NCBI GenBank assembly: GCA_947650285.1
Contig: CANTFL010000188.1
Location: 1 to 64,000, forward strand
Source of the DNA: Hyaloperonospora brassicae
Lineage: Eukaryota > Oomycota > Peronosporomycetes > Peronosporales > Peronosporaceae
Reading direction: 5' to 3'
DNA: 64,000 nt
Shown here: positions 19,613 through 30,834 of the stretch, piece by piece
How the letters are laid out: every line of letters begins with the position of its first letter
Position numbering within the stretch: the stretch's first letter is position 1
The notes under the pieces: generated by a model
Seen by the model: the letters and a program-made list of their open reading frames with translations, nothing else
The model's database searches: none
Told to the model about the DNA's origin: nothing
Made by a program: the position numbers and the translations under genes

Positions 19613-21802
19613 GACTCGAGCAGTTGATAGTGAATTGGACAGTGGCGCGCCGGTGGCGGCGAGGCCGACGATTGGCCGCCGAGATGGCGAGTTGAGTGGA
19701 CTACACGAAGTTACAGCGGTGCGGCCGTATAAGAGTAAACGAGTGTATGACGAGTAGACACGACCGTTTCAGAGGCAAAGCAGGAAGAAAAGAAAGGCGG
19801 GCACTGTTGCACCCCTTGTGACGTGTGGTCGCCTGAATGAAACGGCTCGAACGCCGGTGCCACTGAAAAGCACAGCGTAGGTACGACACGACAAAAACAG
19901 GATAACACGCGTAATCGTGCAAACTCACGTTTGGGGAAACCCACCGCAAACTCATTTGTTGCCTCCTAAAGTAGGTTGTTTTTGATTGTATTGACGTTAA
20001 AACGATAAAACAATGAAAATGTTATTGAGGCTTATAAGATCCCTGCGACATGCAGCAGCGGCTACGGTCATGCCGACGTGATTCATGTGTAAGCCATTTT
20101 TTTCTTTCTGTTGACACGACTGAGGTTTCGATGTTGATGTAAGAACACCGCCAAACGACACGGACAACATTCACGATCCATTTCACGATCGCATCAGGAG
20201 GATGCAACGTTGTCTGCTCTTGCTTGTGTAAGTGCAAGCGTACTCAATACGTGAGTGACGGCAACCCACGCAGCAACTTGACTAAAGCCATGTAACAAGA
20301 CAAGTCTTTGCAGATCTGGAGCGCCCACATTTGTATCCGTCGTTTAGATCAAGCAGACAAACATATGTTGCGGACCCCAAGCCACATTGTCGAATGCACG
20401 AACGTACCAGCAACTATACGGCTGTCTGCATCGGTGTGCTTGAGACATCATCTACTTCTGATGAACCTTGTTCTCTCTTTATGCGAAAGAGATCTTACCT
20501 AGAGTACTATATCGTACATCTGCAAGCCGTTCCTCTCGTGCTTCGCAAACCTGACTTCTCGCATGTCTTCTCGATCGCAGAGCTGCAGTGCCTCGAAATG
20601 CTCTAGCTGCAGTTTTGACTAGTGGGTGATGATTAGCGATCCGATTGCACAAGCTGTGATAGGTCAAGCACATGCCGGTACCTGATTGTCAAAAACATAG
20701 TACTTGGCACATTCCAAATAGAAGTGTGATCTCAGACTTCAACTTGTTACTTGGCAAAGCCCAAATAGTTTGTCGAGGACGAATGGTCTGATGCTACTTT
20801 GCTCGTCGGTACGCTTGTAAGGTTATCGATATACTAAATAATAACATTTGGTTGCGGAGGATTAGTAAATATGTTGTAGGGTTTATAGTATAACCCTATT
20901 TACGACATGCGTTCATTTGCGACAACTCCTCCACGTAAATTACCTTTAGCGGACCACTCATTACAAAAATCATTAAATTTTTACCAGTCGCGCTTTTTTA
21001 TACACGGATGTCATCTTTTTTATCTCACTAATTGAATTAAATAAAATGGTACAGAGGGAGTTTGCATGAAAATCGTAACTATTTTCAGATTGTAAACACA
21101 ACAAGGATACCCGCAGTATCGGGCGCTTTTCATTATAAAACATAAGTAATAAAGTTCCTAGTGACGAGGTATCAGTGATGGGGGTGACCATATACGGCTC
21201 TATCAAGTAGCCTTCGCATAAAAAGGTGGAAGGTGAGGATGGTGCCGCAAGTGCTGGTGATATGGACGTAGCGGAAACAAATTATCTTGTGATAGACACG
21301 ACAAAACGCGATTGTGTGTAACAATGAATATCGCCTCATAGCTAGCTTCTTATGATATTAAATGTTTTAATATAAACAGGCTAAGCGAAATGAATCGTGA
21401 CAGACAAAGGACCTAGCTACCATTCATTTACGTACCAACTTACGTTCATCGATATGCTACAGCTTATAACATCCTTAGTCGCCCTCAAATCACGAAAGAA
21501 AGCGCACCCCTTTAGTGATACGTTGGTTTGTGTCGTAAGGTCTTCGTCGTAGCTGGCGGCATTGCGAGCGCGAGGCGATGTTATTATTGGTCGATACGAG
21601 CTTTTAATATAACACATTGTGATCTTGGTATGATTATTATATATTGGTTACCTCGCACAACTTTTCTGCATGATGCATCATTTCAACAATTGTACTATCG
21701 ACTAATCACAGCTGTTTTGCATAGTTTTGATCGACAAGAGACAACTTTTCTCGATAGCTGTGTACCACGTAGTGTGCGCACCATCCGATGTTCACAATGT
21801 GA
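19613..21802. other. No supported gene; entry into AT-rich repeat territory
   Basis: Base composition falls after about 19.96 kb and open frames are short. A small imperfect palindrome at about 20855-20940 (GTAGGGTTTA / TATAACCCTAT arms, outer GGAGGA / TCCTCC) could be a MITE fragment. Nothing else recognisable. Confidence 0.45.
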
Positions 21803-22290
21803 CGGGGTTACATGACATGTGTGATTTATACAACATTTGTGGGTTACATAACATGTTTGATTTACACAAGGGACGGAGTCCCATTTAAGATGATGTTAGA
21901 ACAACATATCAGTTGCTGGAGGATGACGTCTGTCAGCCACCGAATTACGAGATCTTCTAGGAGGTATAAATTAGAACATTAGTGTTTAGATTAAGTACAT
22001 TCTTCAAGGTGTTCTTTTGGCTAGAAAGTAATAAAGTTTAGTTTCCCTTTTGATCACTTAAAACACGTGCCTCACAAGGCGTCTTTGATCGTTAAGAGCT
22101 AGCAACGCCTGTGAAGGGAGCTGTTCTTGAGCACTCTGTGCTGTGATTCTCTTGAATCGCTTGGTCCCCTGGAACAGGGATCGTAAGCTCTAGAAGCTTG
22201 TTGACTCTCTGAGTCGGGTTCTCTGAGCCAAAGTTGCTCGTCGAGCGTCAAGTCTTCCTCTGAACTAAGGAGCTATATAGCTCCGCTACA
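21803..22290 (+). repeat. Diverged LTR of Ty3/gypsy family A
   Basis: Aligns along its length with the LTR at 49793-50318: GGGGTTACA start, ACACAAGGGA...GGGATCCC-like block, GGTGTTCTTTT.GGCTA, CGTGCCTC...AGGCGTCTT, GTTGACTCTCTGAGTCGGGTTCT, and the same end, GAGCGTCAAGTCTTCCTC then GGAGCT...CCGCTACA. Clearly the same family but strongly diverged, so an old insertion. Confidence 0.85.
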
Positions 22291-23939
22291 CAAAGCATCT
22301 CGACTTACTATTTGAAACACAACAATACATCGATTATCACGACCCATAAACTAGATGTACAGCGCTGTTTAGAGGTGCTGCCAAGGTTCATTACGATTAG
22401 TTCTACTACTTGTCGAGTCCAGAGTGGACTAGCAATAATGAAAACCACAGAAAAATATATCTCTGTAACTCAGCCGCAAAGGGGCGCACGTGACGTCAAT
22501 TGTACGTATGTTTCCTAGAATCGAAGTATGTGCAGCGACGGCTTATCGAGACTTGTTGCATAATTAAAGTCGAGTGGATTTAAATGCTTCACTAATTACA
22601 TTGAGTGAATCGGCGTTATCAGCAATATCTCAATAGAAATCTCGCAGCTTTGAAGGCATCGGCGTGATCATCACTATTTTAATTGAAAGTCCGTTATTAA
22701 AGCGGCAACGGTAACAGCGAAAACCTTGGTCTCGATAATATTCAGAACGATCAGATATGTTCAAATTCTTGACCAAAGACTACCTTCGAAAACACGCTAC
22801 GTGTGCTGAAGTACACACATCCAAAATTATGTGTGTCTGTCGAATCGTATCGCATTGCATTTATACATTCGGACATAAGCTTCGTAGCATTTTCTGACTC
22901 AATCAAATTGTACACTTATTGAACGAGGAGCTTTGGTATTGACTATGATAGAATGAAGATACCAGATCGCAACAAACGCGACAAAAAGACGGCATAAGCA
23001 GCGTTGGGCGACTAAAGTATATACAAGCGCGTCTTTGTATGTGTAACAGATTCAAACGAAGGTTATATAAATCGGTATAATTGTGAGGTATGCACAAATA
23101 TCAGTGGATCTGCAAGGCTTACTGTGGTACGTTAAGAGAAATAGGTTATGGCATCCCTTATCGGTTAAAAATACATATCCGACCTAGAAATACACGTCTA
23201 GGTCCATGAATAGCAGTCCTTGATCCATTCAGCATCTTCGTAGCATATGTCGTTATTTCTGAACAAGAAAATATACCCCTTTAGGTGCTGACTATACAAA
23301 GATAGTTCCATATACAACTTCGTAATCAAGCTTAAATCTCATGTATATTGATACATAACACTTGCCTTGTAAAGACGTCATTGGATCGTAAGATATCAAA
23401 GGCCATTTCAAAACGTGTAATAATGGGCACGAGTTGACGGCATCGACACACGTTGCTCGAAACATCGTGCTTCACATCTCTACTGTCATTTGTTCCATGT
23501 TTACTGCAACCAACTTGGGCGGTGAATAGTATCAACTGCTTATGAGGGTGAGCGAAATTCGATGACACTGGTAAATGTTATTAGTGGCATGCTATAACAG
23601 TGTCTAGTTGTGCCTTGTAGGATATTTAATGCTTTGAATAGTTCTAATGTACTTAAATGCAGTTATCCGTTCCAGTTGAGGTATGCAAGGTCTTATCTAG
23701 TCAACATTCAGGACGGTCAACTCTAGAAAAACAGATCAATCGTTTACGAGCAGTTCTACTGTGCATGCTTACTAAGAGGTCTATAAATACGTATTGAAAT
23801 GGTTTTTTCGTGCTGGAAAATTCTCCTTTCGATGATTCCTATTCTGAAGCAAAGCGTGTGAAAAAAGCAATGATGCGAATGTCAAATCCATTCAATATTG
23901 GCCCGTACCTCACAAACAAAACAAATGGCGCAAGTGACT
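22291..23939. other. Degenerate sequence, probably eroded internal part of the relic element
   Basis: No readable gag or protease. It lies between the relic LTR and recognisable pol fossils on the same strand, so it is probably the eroded or rearranged 5' interior of the same element. Confidence 0.35.
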
Positions 23940-25230
23940 TATAATTGCCGACTACGTAAACAAGTGCATCGGAACTACGCTGACATGGCAAGACCATTGA
24001 AGCAAGCTACAACCACATACGATGCATCTTGATGCGAACGCAAGATGATGGTTTAAAGCAGACAATGACATCCTCCTTCATACCCCGATCGCGTTGTTAC
24101 CTGATTCAAATCGACCATATAGCTTCGTCTGCGACGCATCTGATTTGCTAATTGGTGATTTTCGACCACGATGGGTGTTTAAGAGCGTGATCGAAATGTC
24201 TCGTATAAATTTCGCAGATTGTAGCTGCAGAGATGATTGATTTAGTCGATTAAAGGAGCAACTTGCGTTAATGAATGAGGATACTTATGTGCTAATTGAA
24301 ATCAAACGGATTGACCCCATGCCGGTTGTCATCGCTACCGATAATGGGTCTTTAGGCACTGCTACTAGGTCATTACACCCCCTCTCATCCAAAGTATTGC
24401 TTGGGCGTCAGCATTTACGAACAAATCAGGAAGCAAAGTATAAAATCGAACATCAAAAAATCCGATCTATGACGTTCCTGTCAGGCCCGGATATGATCTT
24501 ATTTATATATCGCTTTTGGCGTTTTCCTTTACGGACTATATAGGTGCGGCGTATGCACGCGACATAAGATGTGTAGTTTTAAATGTAACGTTATAAGCGC
24601 GTGATTGTGATGACTCGGACATTACAATTTCAGGTTTGTTTACGTGTAAGCCTACATCGGTATATTATCGATCAAGGCTTGTTGTGCTATCGCACGGACG
24701 TCAGAACAAATTATCGTAATGACGTCTTTTTATGATGAGCACTTAAAGTATCGAATCCTTGATGAGGCATATGATACCGCGTTAATTAGTCATCTTGGTG
24801 TCTCGAAGGCCTATGTCTCGAAGGTATATCATTATTGGTTATCTGGACTCGATAGGTAAGTGATGTCATATGTGCGTAGGGATGAAACCTATATAAGTTT
24901 ATCTTTCAGCTTATGCTGCATTACCGCTCGTTAGTTAACATGTACCTACAGTGTGTAGATGGTTTATTAGTGCAATTCCTTATCAAAACTTGGGATCTTA
25001 ACACAAATATCGCAATTTGTTGTGGTGTTTGGTCAAATCGGATCATTTGGTAGGTTCAATGGACTACATCGATGGTAATGTGCCGATTGAGAGGTCATAA
25101 GTCAATCATTTTGCCAGAACGACGATTTCGTTGGAATGATCACAGATCAAGATCCCCTCTTCGCTGGATAGTTTCGACATCCACTTACGATCGGACATAA
25201 TCACAGCATATCTTTCGCATATTGATGGCC
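23940..25230 (+). pseudogene. Fossil pol of Ty3/gypsy family A
   Basis: Short blocks align with element A pol in order. YSFVCDASDLLIGDF (about 24120) and PVVIATDNGSLGTATRS (about 24325) correspond to RNase H. A nucleotide match at about 24664-24860 corresponds to 54366-54560 (CGATCAAGGCTTGTTGTGCT against CGATCAGGGCCTGTTGTGCT). An integrase-core match lies near 25020-25130. Many stops and indels. With the LTR at 21803-22290 this is one ancient copy on the plus strand; no 3' LTR is seen. Confidence 0.7.
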
Positions 25231-26255
25231 ATTAATGGCCGTTGATTGCGTTATGACGTTATATAAGTAATACACGCTTTCGGGTTGCCATATGATACTT
25301 ATCGAGTAAATCACTAGGTACTTTACTTAGTACATTAATCAGTGCAGAAATCCCGATAGTGCGATTTGCGGTATTATCGGTTGGTGAGTGGAGGCTTATT
25401 ATTTACCTGCCATATCGGGCGCTTAATCGTCCTTTTTGATCTTATCATTAAAGCCCCTCCCAAGGCGCTAGTATATCTGAGCTCTCGTCTATTTACACGT
25501 CTTCTGCGCTCCCTATTTTCTTTACGACTCATTCATATGTAAAATTTTGATTTGTACATTTTGTCCTAGAACTTCACGGTGAAATTGCGAATCTTCAACA
25601 TATAAGGTCACGCGCACTAATGTAGTGGGTTAAGGATTGCAAAATTACTCTGATACCGACTCTCCATTGGCGGTAATACGACCGATTTTCGAAGGAAGAT
25701 ACTCCATTTCTGTGCTTGTTTTTTTTCCTCAACTTATGCACCCGTCGGTATTGCGGGCTGCACCCTTCCCGATGAAGTTGTGTCAAGGAAAAATGACCGC
25801 GTTTGTGATGGGGTTGGGGGGTTATCGTGTGGCAATCTGTACACAATAGAAAGGGCACTTATTGGTTGTTCGGTATGCGCCACCCCAATCTCGACGAGAT
25901 AGCCTTAACCGATACGTAAAAACTTGACCTGCTTGACCTTCTGACCATTTGATCTGTCCCGCAGTCGTGCACCTTGTCCTTTACTTTATTGCTGCTTTTA
26001 AACGATGTTTGGTGTTTTGTAAAAATACTCAATTCCATACCAATAAGTACAGGGATGTCACGTTTAAACAAATCTCCAGTATCATCACGAGGTCATATAA
26101 ATATCCCAGAACGTCAACACGTGCACTTAAAAGCAAATTAAAATCTGTTGAATGTATATTGTGCCAAAACCAAAACACTTCCATGCATATTTTATCTGCT
26201 AATCCGCTGCCAAGCCTTTTCTATTGCCGATGTTAGCCCTCTGGTACACCTCATA
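25231..26255. repeat. Diverged dispersed repeat (partner at 47.69-48.06 kb)
   Basis: 25655-25985 resembles 47730-48065: CCGACTCTCCA.TGGCG, CACCCGTCGGT.....CGGG and CTTCTGACCA.TTGATC.GTCCCGC occur in both, in order. The unit is probably the end of an unidentified retroelement. The rest of the interval shows nothing. Confidence 0.55.
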
Positions 26256-27793
26256 TGTAGGAAATAAGAAAGTATGGGTTAAGACTTCGATATCAAAACG
26301 CACACCAGGAGCGTTTTGGCCTTCCACCGGAGGCCTCGTCAGTGGCTTTTTATTAATCTAGAAGTAGAATCTTGCTCTATCCTGCGCTAAACGACTAAAA
26401 ATCTTCTAGAACTTATCTTAACCACACAAACTATTATAATGTAACTACCAAACCTGGCAGCTGGGGCGTGGACCCGGAAGGTAGTGTCCGCTATGACAAC
26501 TCCACTTCCAACATCAAATACCTACCAATTTCGATTACGGATTACTGATAGCAGATCTGTGGGCGACACTAACATATGATGTGTGGTACGTATTAGAGAA
26601 TACATTGCGACCTCGCCCTTGATATAGACCCCGGATCGCCGATCACCGATCACAGACATTAATTTTTGGACCCTTCACGCGAGTTGTGATGTGTGAAACA
26701 CATCAACTGTAATACGCAATTTTACCATCAACTCTATCTTGTATTTATCGCAAACTTGCACCTCAACGCGATCTCGTCGCCTATAACGGATTTAGATCGC
26801 GAATTTCGGATTATTAATGCCAGAGCTTGGCGCCTGATGATAGGTCGCATTTGTTTCTTTAATCAATGAGCTTAGATATTCATGATCAGAGCCTTGCCGC
26901 GGAGCGCGGTCTAAATATTATTTGTAGACTAAACGCGATCGCGCTAACGATCGTGTATGCAATCTCAACGTGTACAAAAAACCTGCTGCCACACGACTGC
27001 TTGAACATATGAATAATTCTTGTAACTTTGTGAACCTTTGCCCGTGATAGATATTTTGATGCTTTCTACACACTTATACAAAAGCCATAGTTTTGACGCC
27101 TATTTTTAGGATGCGTATCGCTGATAAGGGACCGCGATCTCACCTTGTTATACCATGCCTCGTAATTATAGTCCGCAAAGATCATGTATTTAATCAAGGC
27201 GGAACATCCGATTTCTTCAATCTTCGCTCACAAATTTACGGGTGCGATTTTTCCCATCAATTTATGTTAATTATAATTCGCCAAATGCGCGACCCGACCT
27301 TTCCGTCGGAAATTTTGATCACTAAACCACCCGCTAATGTTTTTCTCAGCATCGAAACATACGTATATGCTCATGAGAAAATGGTTGAGCTCGACGTTCT
27401 AGCCTGAATGTACTGCGTTAAATAGTAAGAATGTTTTGCTTATTACAAACTTATGACAAGTGCAATACCAAGATGAGGATGGACCTTTCAAGGCGAATCC
27501 TACTCGACGATCTTGGGTTTATTTTGTTGTATGGTGTAGCTTTAAAGTAGAGTTGTCAAAGTAGACACTACCTTTCGGGTCGACGCCCCAGCTGCTAGGT
27601 TTGGTGGTTATGGTAGGTGATTTGTGTGGATACACTAAGTTATAGAAGGTTCTTAGTCGTTGAGCGCAGGATACCGGAAAATCTCGCTTCTAGATTGATA
27701 AATCCACTGACGAGACCCCCGGAAGGGGAGTGAAACATGTCTGGCGCGCGTTTTATATAAAAGTTATTTAATATACTTTCTTTATTTCCTACA
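26256..27793. mobile_element. Element with long inverted terminal arms (about 250 bp), type unknown
   Basis: The left arm 26256-26510 and right arm 27548-27793 are imperfect inverted repeats. Both begin TGTAGGAAATAA(A)GAAAGTAT when read inward; both then contain CTCGTCAGTGG, AATCTAGAAG, ATCCTGCGCT, AACGACTAA and AGCAGCTGGGGCGT-like blocks, and both end in GACAACTC. About 1 kb of unrecognised sequence lies between. Outer ends are TG...CA, so the arms could be two LTRs in opposite orientation or the arms of a foldback element. I see no target duplication. Confidence 0.65.
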
Positions 27794-27899
27794 GTAGCGG
27801 TAAGTACTTATATAGTGAGGAAACTATCTGAGCAGATTCTACAGTGTATGTGTGGTTCGAGTAACTCGAGTTGAAGCGCTTCAATTCAAATCTGTGATG

Positions 27900-29242
27900 A
27901 CGGCTGCTTGCCGCGGTTGAAGCTGTCACGTTGCGGCTGCGTGTGCCTCTCTTTCCGCGGCAAGCGACGTCTCGAGCTAGTGGTTGACGTCTTGGTTCAT
28001 GACCTGTTCCTCCGAGCGGACGAGAAGGCGAAAAGTGTATGTGAGCACCTTAGCGTATGCTCGAGTCCATCGCAATGTTGGCTGCTCTATCCGACATCTT
28101 GTTGTACTCGCGGTAGTGATGGTTTCTGCTAGTGACCGCGTCGTCGTCCGCGAGTACTCTCACCTCGCGATAGAGTGCTGCAAGCCGGGGCTTGAGCGGA
28201 TAGCGGTGCATCCGGAGCTGCGAGAGCATTGTCGCACTATCGCCCACCACGTGCAGTGGCACGAAACCGCTCACCTTCTCTTGTCGGAGCCCATGGACAA
28301 TTCCACTGTACTCTGCAAGGTTGATAGCTTTCGGTGACGCTATATGCCATTCATGCGACTACCATGATCGCCGCTGCGTGTGTTGGGACGTGTACTCGAA
28401 AAATCACCGACACGGAGCCGCCTGTGCCCGGGTTACCGCGAGATCCTCCGTCGAAGAAGATATATTAAACAATATATGATTGTCCACCTGATGGAAAGGC
28501 CTGCAGTGGAGAGAAATCGCATTGTCGTAGGAGAGAATCCGCGAGCGCCGATATCATGAGCGCCTCCACCTGTCCTTCTTCGCCGCCACCGGGTTAGTAA
28601 ATCGAGCTGCGAAAGCGCTTAAGAGCACGCCGAAAATTAGTCTGTGCAAGTTCTCGGTGGGCTTCAGCCTGTAAGATCGGGTCTTACATGCGGGTCAGCC
28701 GATCGGTCCAGATTGCGTGAGCCTTTGTTGCTAACGCAACGTGCCAGAGTTCTTACGCGGCCGCAAAGACCGCCGCTCTTGCCTATCGGGTCTTATCACT
28801 CTCTGCGAGCGTCATTTGCGCCACCTTCACGCGTTTTCTCGATCGTTTTGCAGCTCGAAAGCGAAGACCCAAACGTGGATGTCAGCATTGTCGACACCGC
28901 CGGGACGACCCCATAGCACCAAGAGATGTTGCCAATGTCGTTGCGCTGCAGGGCAGGTCCCGAGAACATGTCTGGCGAGTGCTTAAACGCCGTGGGGGCA
29001 CTCGCGACTTGGGAAGGACCTGTCCTGCGCTGCCTGGTTTCAGGGAGTGCAATTGTTACTCTTCAGCCGATACAGTGTCCGTGTGACCTGCAGGAACGTT
29101 GCACGTATTTGCCGTAACTCCATTCACTCGACCATGTCGGTGCCGCGTGAGACGACGCGATGGTAGTTGCTGTCACGCGCTTGTCACGTTGCTGTTCACC
29201 TTGTTCTTGTCGTCTCCAGGCAATATTATTTTGCAGGACTCC
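27900..29242 (-). pseudogene. LINE 3' part with RNase H domain
   Basis: Read on the minus strand: AEAHRELAQTNFRRALKRFR (about 28670-28610), then IFFDGGSRGNPGTGGS (about 28470-28425), the first RNase H Asp block, NLAEYSGIVHGLRQ-like (about 28320), HVVGDSATMLSQL (about 28250) and NKMSDRAANIAMD (about 28080). This is the type I RNase H domain at the C-terminus of oomycete LINEs. Frameshifts separate the blocks. It is the downstream part of the LINE whose reverse transcriptase lies at 46.0-47.65 kb; elements B and C have been inserted between them. Confidence 0.8.
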
Positions 29243-29636
29243 TGTAACGAGATAGCCCGTTACATGGAAATTGTCATTTGAAGAGATAATGACAATAAAT
29301 AATATTACGTTGAATATTCCATGAACAATATCACCAATAGTGGTGATATCGATGGGTCGACCAAAGAGTCTGTTCATTGGTTGATATCTTGATGATATCA
29401 ACCCACCAATCGCCTCAAGACGCGCGCAATGAGTGGTGACGAGACGTCACCATACACTCAGTTAGATTAGTATAATTAAGTTAAGTCAAACAGAGAGACA
29501 GTAGTTAAAAGACTTAATTATATTAATATAACAGTTCTACTTTTACCCTACCTACGCTTCCTCGCTTGCCACGTGTACGTCTGTCGGGTCACCGAAACCC
29601 TTGCGTTAAGTTCACGCAAGGGTGTGCCCCGTTACA
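29243..29636 (+). repeat. Copy B 5' LTR
   Basis: 394 bp, TG...CA ends. It contains hairpins such as GTTGATATC/GATATCAAC and ATATCACCA/TGGTGATAT. It carries the 5'-type variants shared with copy C's 5' LTR (TAGTATAATTAAGTTAAG; TTTTACCCTACCT). Followed by CCTGGTAGCACTTTG, where a primer-binding site is expected; the tRNA is not identified. Confidence 0.93.
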
Positions 29637-29680
29637 CCTGGTAGCACTTTGTAGTCCTTCCAAGGACAACAACATCCAAC

Positions 29681-30834
29681 ATGAACATGTTGGATGAAGA
29701 AGAGACCTTTCACGCCACGCGTGAAGGGTTTACCCATTTGAGTGACATCGAATGGGGTGCGGTATAACGAATGAGTTCTACCGTAGGCGAACTCGCCATT
29801 AGCGCCATGTTGGAGTCTCTAGACAGAGACCAACAGCATGCCGCTATCGCCAAGTTCATTCAAAATGAACTTGCCATCGAAAAGGAGAAAGTAGTCTTGC
29901 TTCACCAGCAAGGCTCTCAACAAGCCGAGCAGTTGAGAGAACTCGGTTCTCAACAGACGGAGCTGTTGAGACAGCAGCAATTCCATGCTGCTGTGGGCGG
30001 GACGACACATGCGCGTCGTCCCGAGGTCATGAAGGTTGACATCTCCAAGTACAGTGGAGTCCCGGAAGATTCCCTGTTACTGTGGTTCGTCGAACTCGAC
30101 AGAGTCTTGAAGGCACGTCGTGTCGACGATGAGCAAATGAAACTCACATTTGCTCAGAACCACTTGGCAGGGCGTGCCAAAACTTGGTCCCTGGGGCTCG
30201 AGAGTAGCGACCCAAATGTGTTTAGGTCGCTAGATGACTTCAAGTCCCGGTTCAGACAAACGTTTGAGCCGTCACGGGCTGAGTTCAGGGCTCGTTCAGA
30301 GCTCCTGAAACTCAAGCAGGGTAAGCGTGATGTGCACGCTTACGCACAACATATACGACCCTTGCGAGTAGTATAACTGCTAACCCAGTCCATGAACACA
30401 CGTTGATTACGGTGTTCATGCAAGGGCTCGCAGAAGGGCCCGTCAGGAGCCACCTGTTCTGCCTTGAGCTGAACACGCTGGAAGATGCGATATCAGCCGC
30501 GGAACAGGAAGACTTTAGCATGAGACAGGCTCATGCTAGCTCAAACTCTTATCGTCCACCGAGACGACAAGAGATCGGAGGTCCGGAACCAATGGACCTC
30601 TGCTATGTTGAGAGCGAGAGACCTCGCTCTTCGAACAACAAGCGATTGCAGAGGTGCAATCGCTGTCAGAAGTTAGGGCACTACGCATACGAGTGTAGTG
30701 CTCCACGCCCAGTACCAAACAGTACTGAGCGAAATGGACGACCATTCGCCAGAAAGGGCAATGGGCGTGGGTCCAGCGCTGTTGCGAAGCCGCAACAGCG
30801 AGACGGACCATCAAAACAAGGACGGGGTCAGTAG
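29681..30834 (+). pseudogene. Copy B gag (broken)
   Basis: Same Gag as copy C (384 codons there) with a CNRCQKLGHYAYEC zinc knuckle at about 30655-30696. An early stop (GTA TAA at about 29762, where C has GTA GAA) and an indel near 30358 disable it. Includes the retrotransposon Gag block LLLWFVELDR...FAQNHLAGRAKTWS. Confidence 0.85.
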
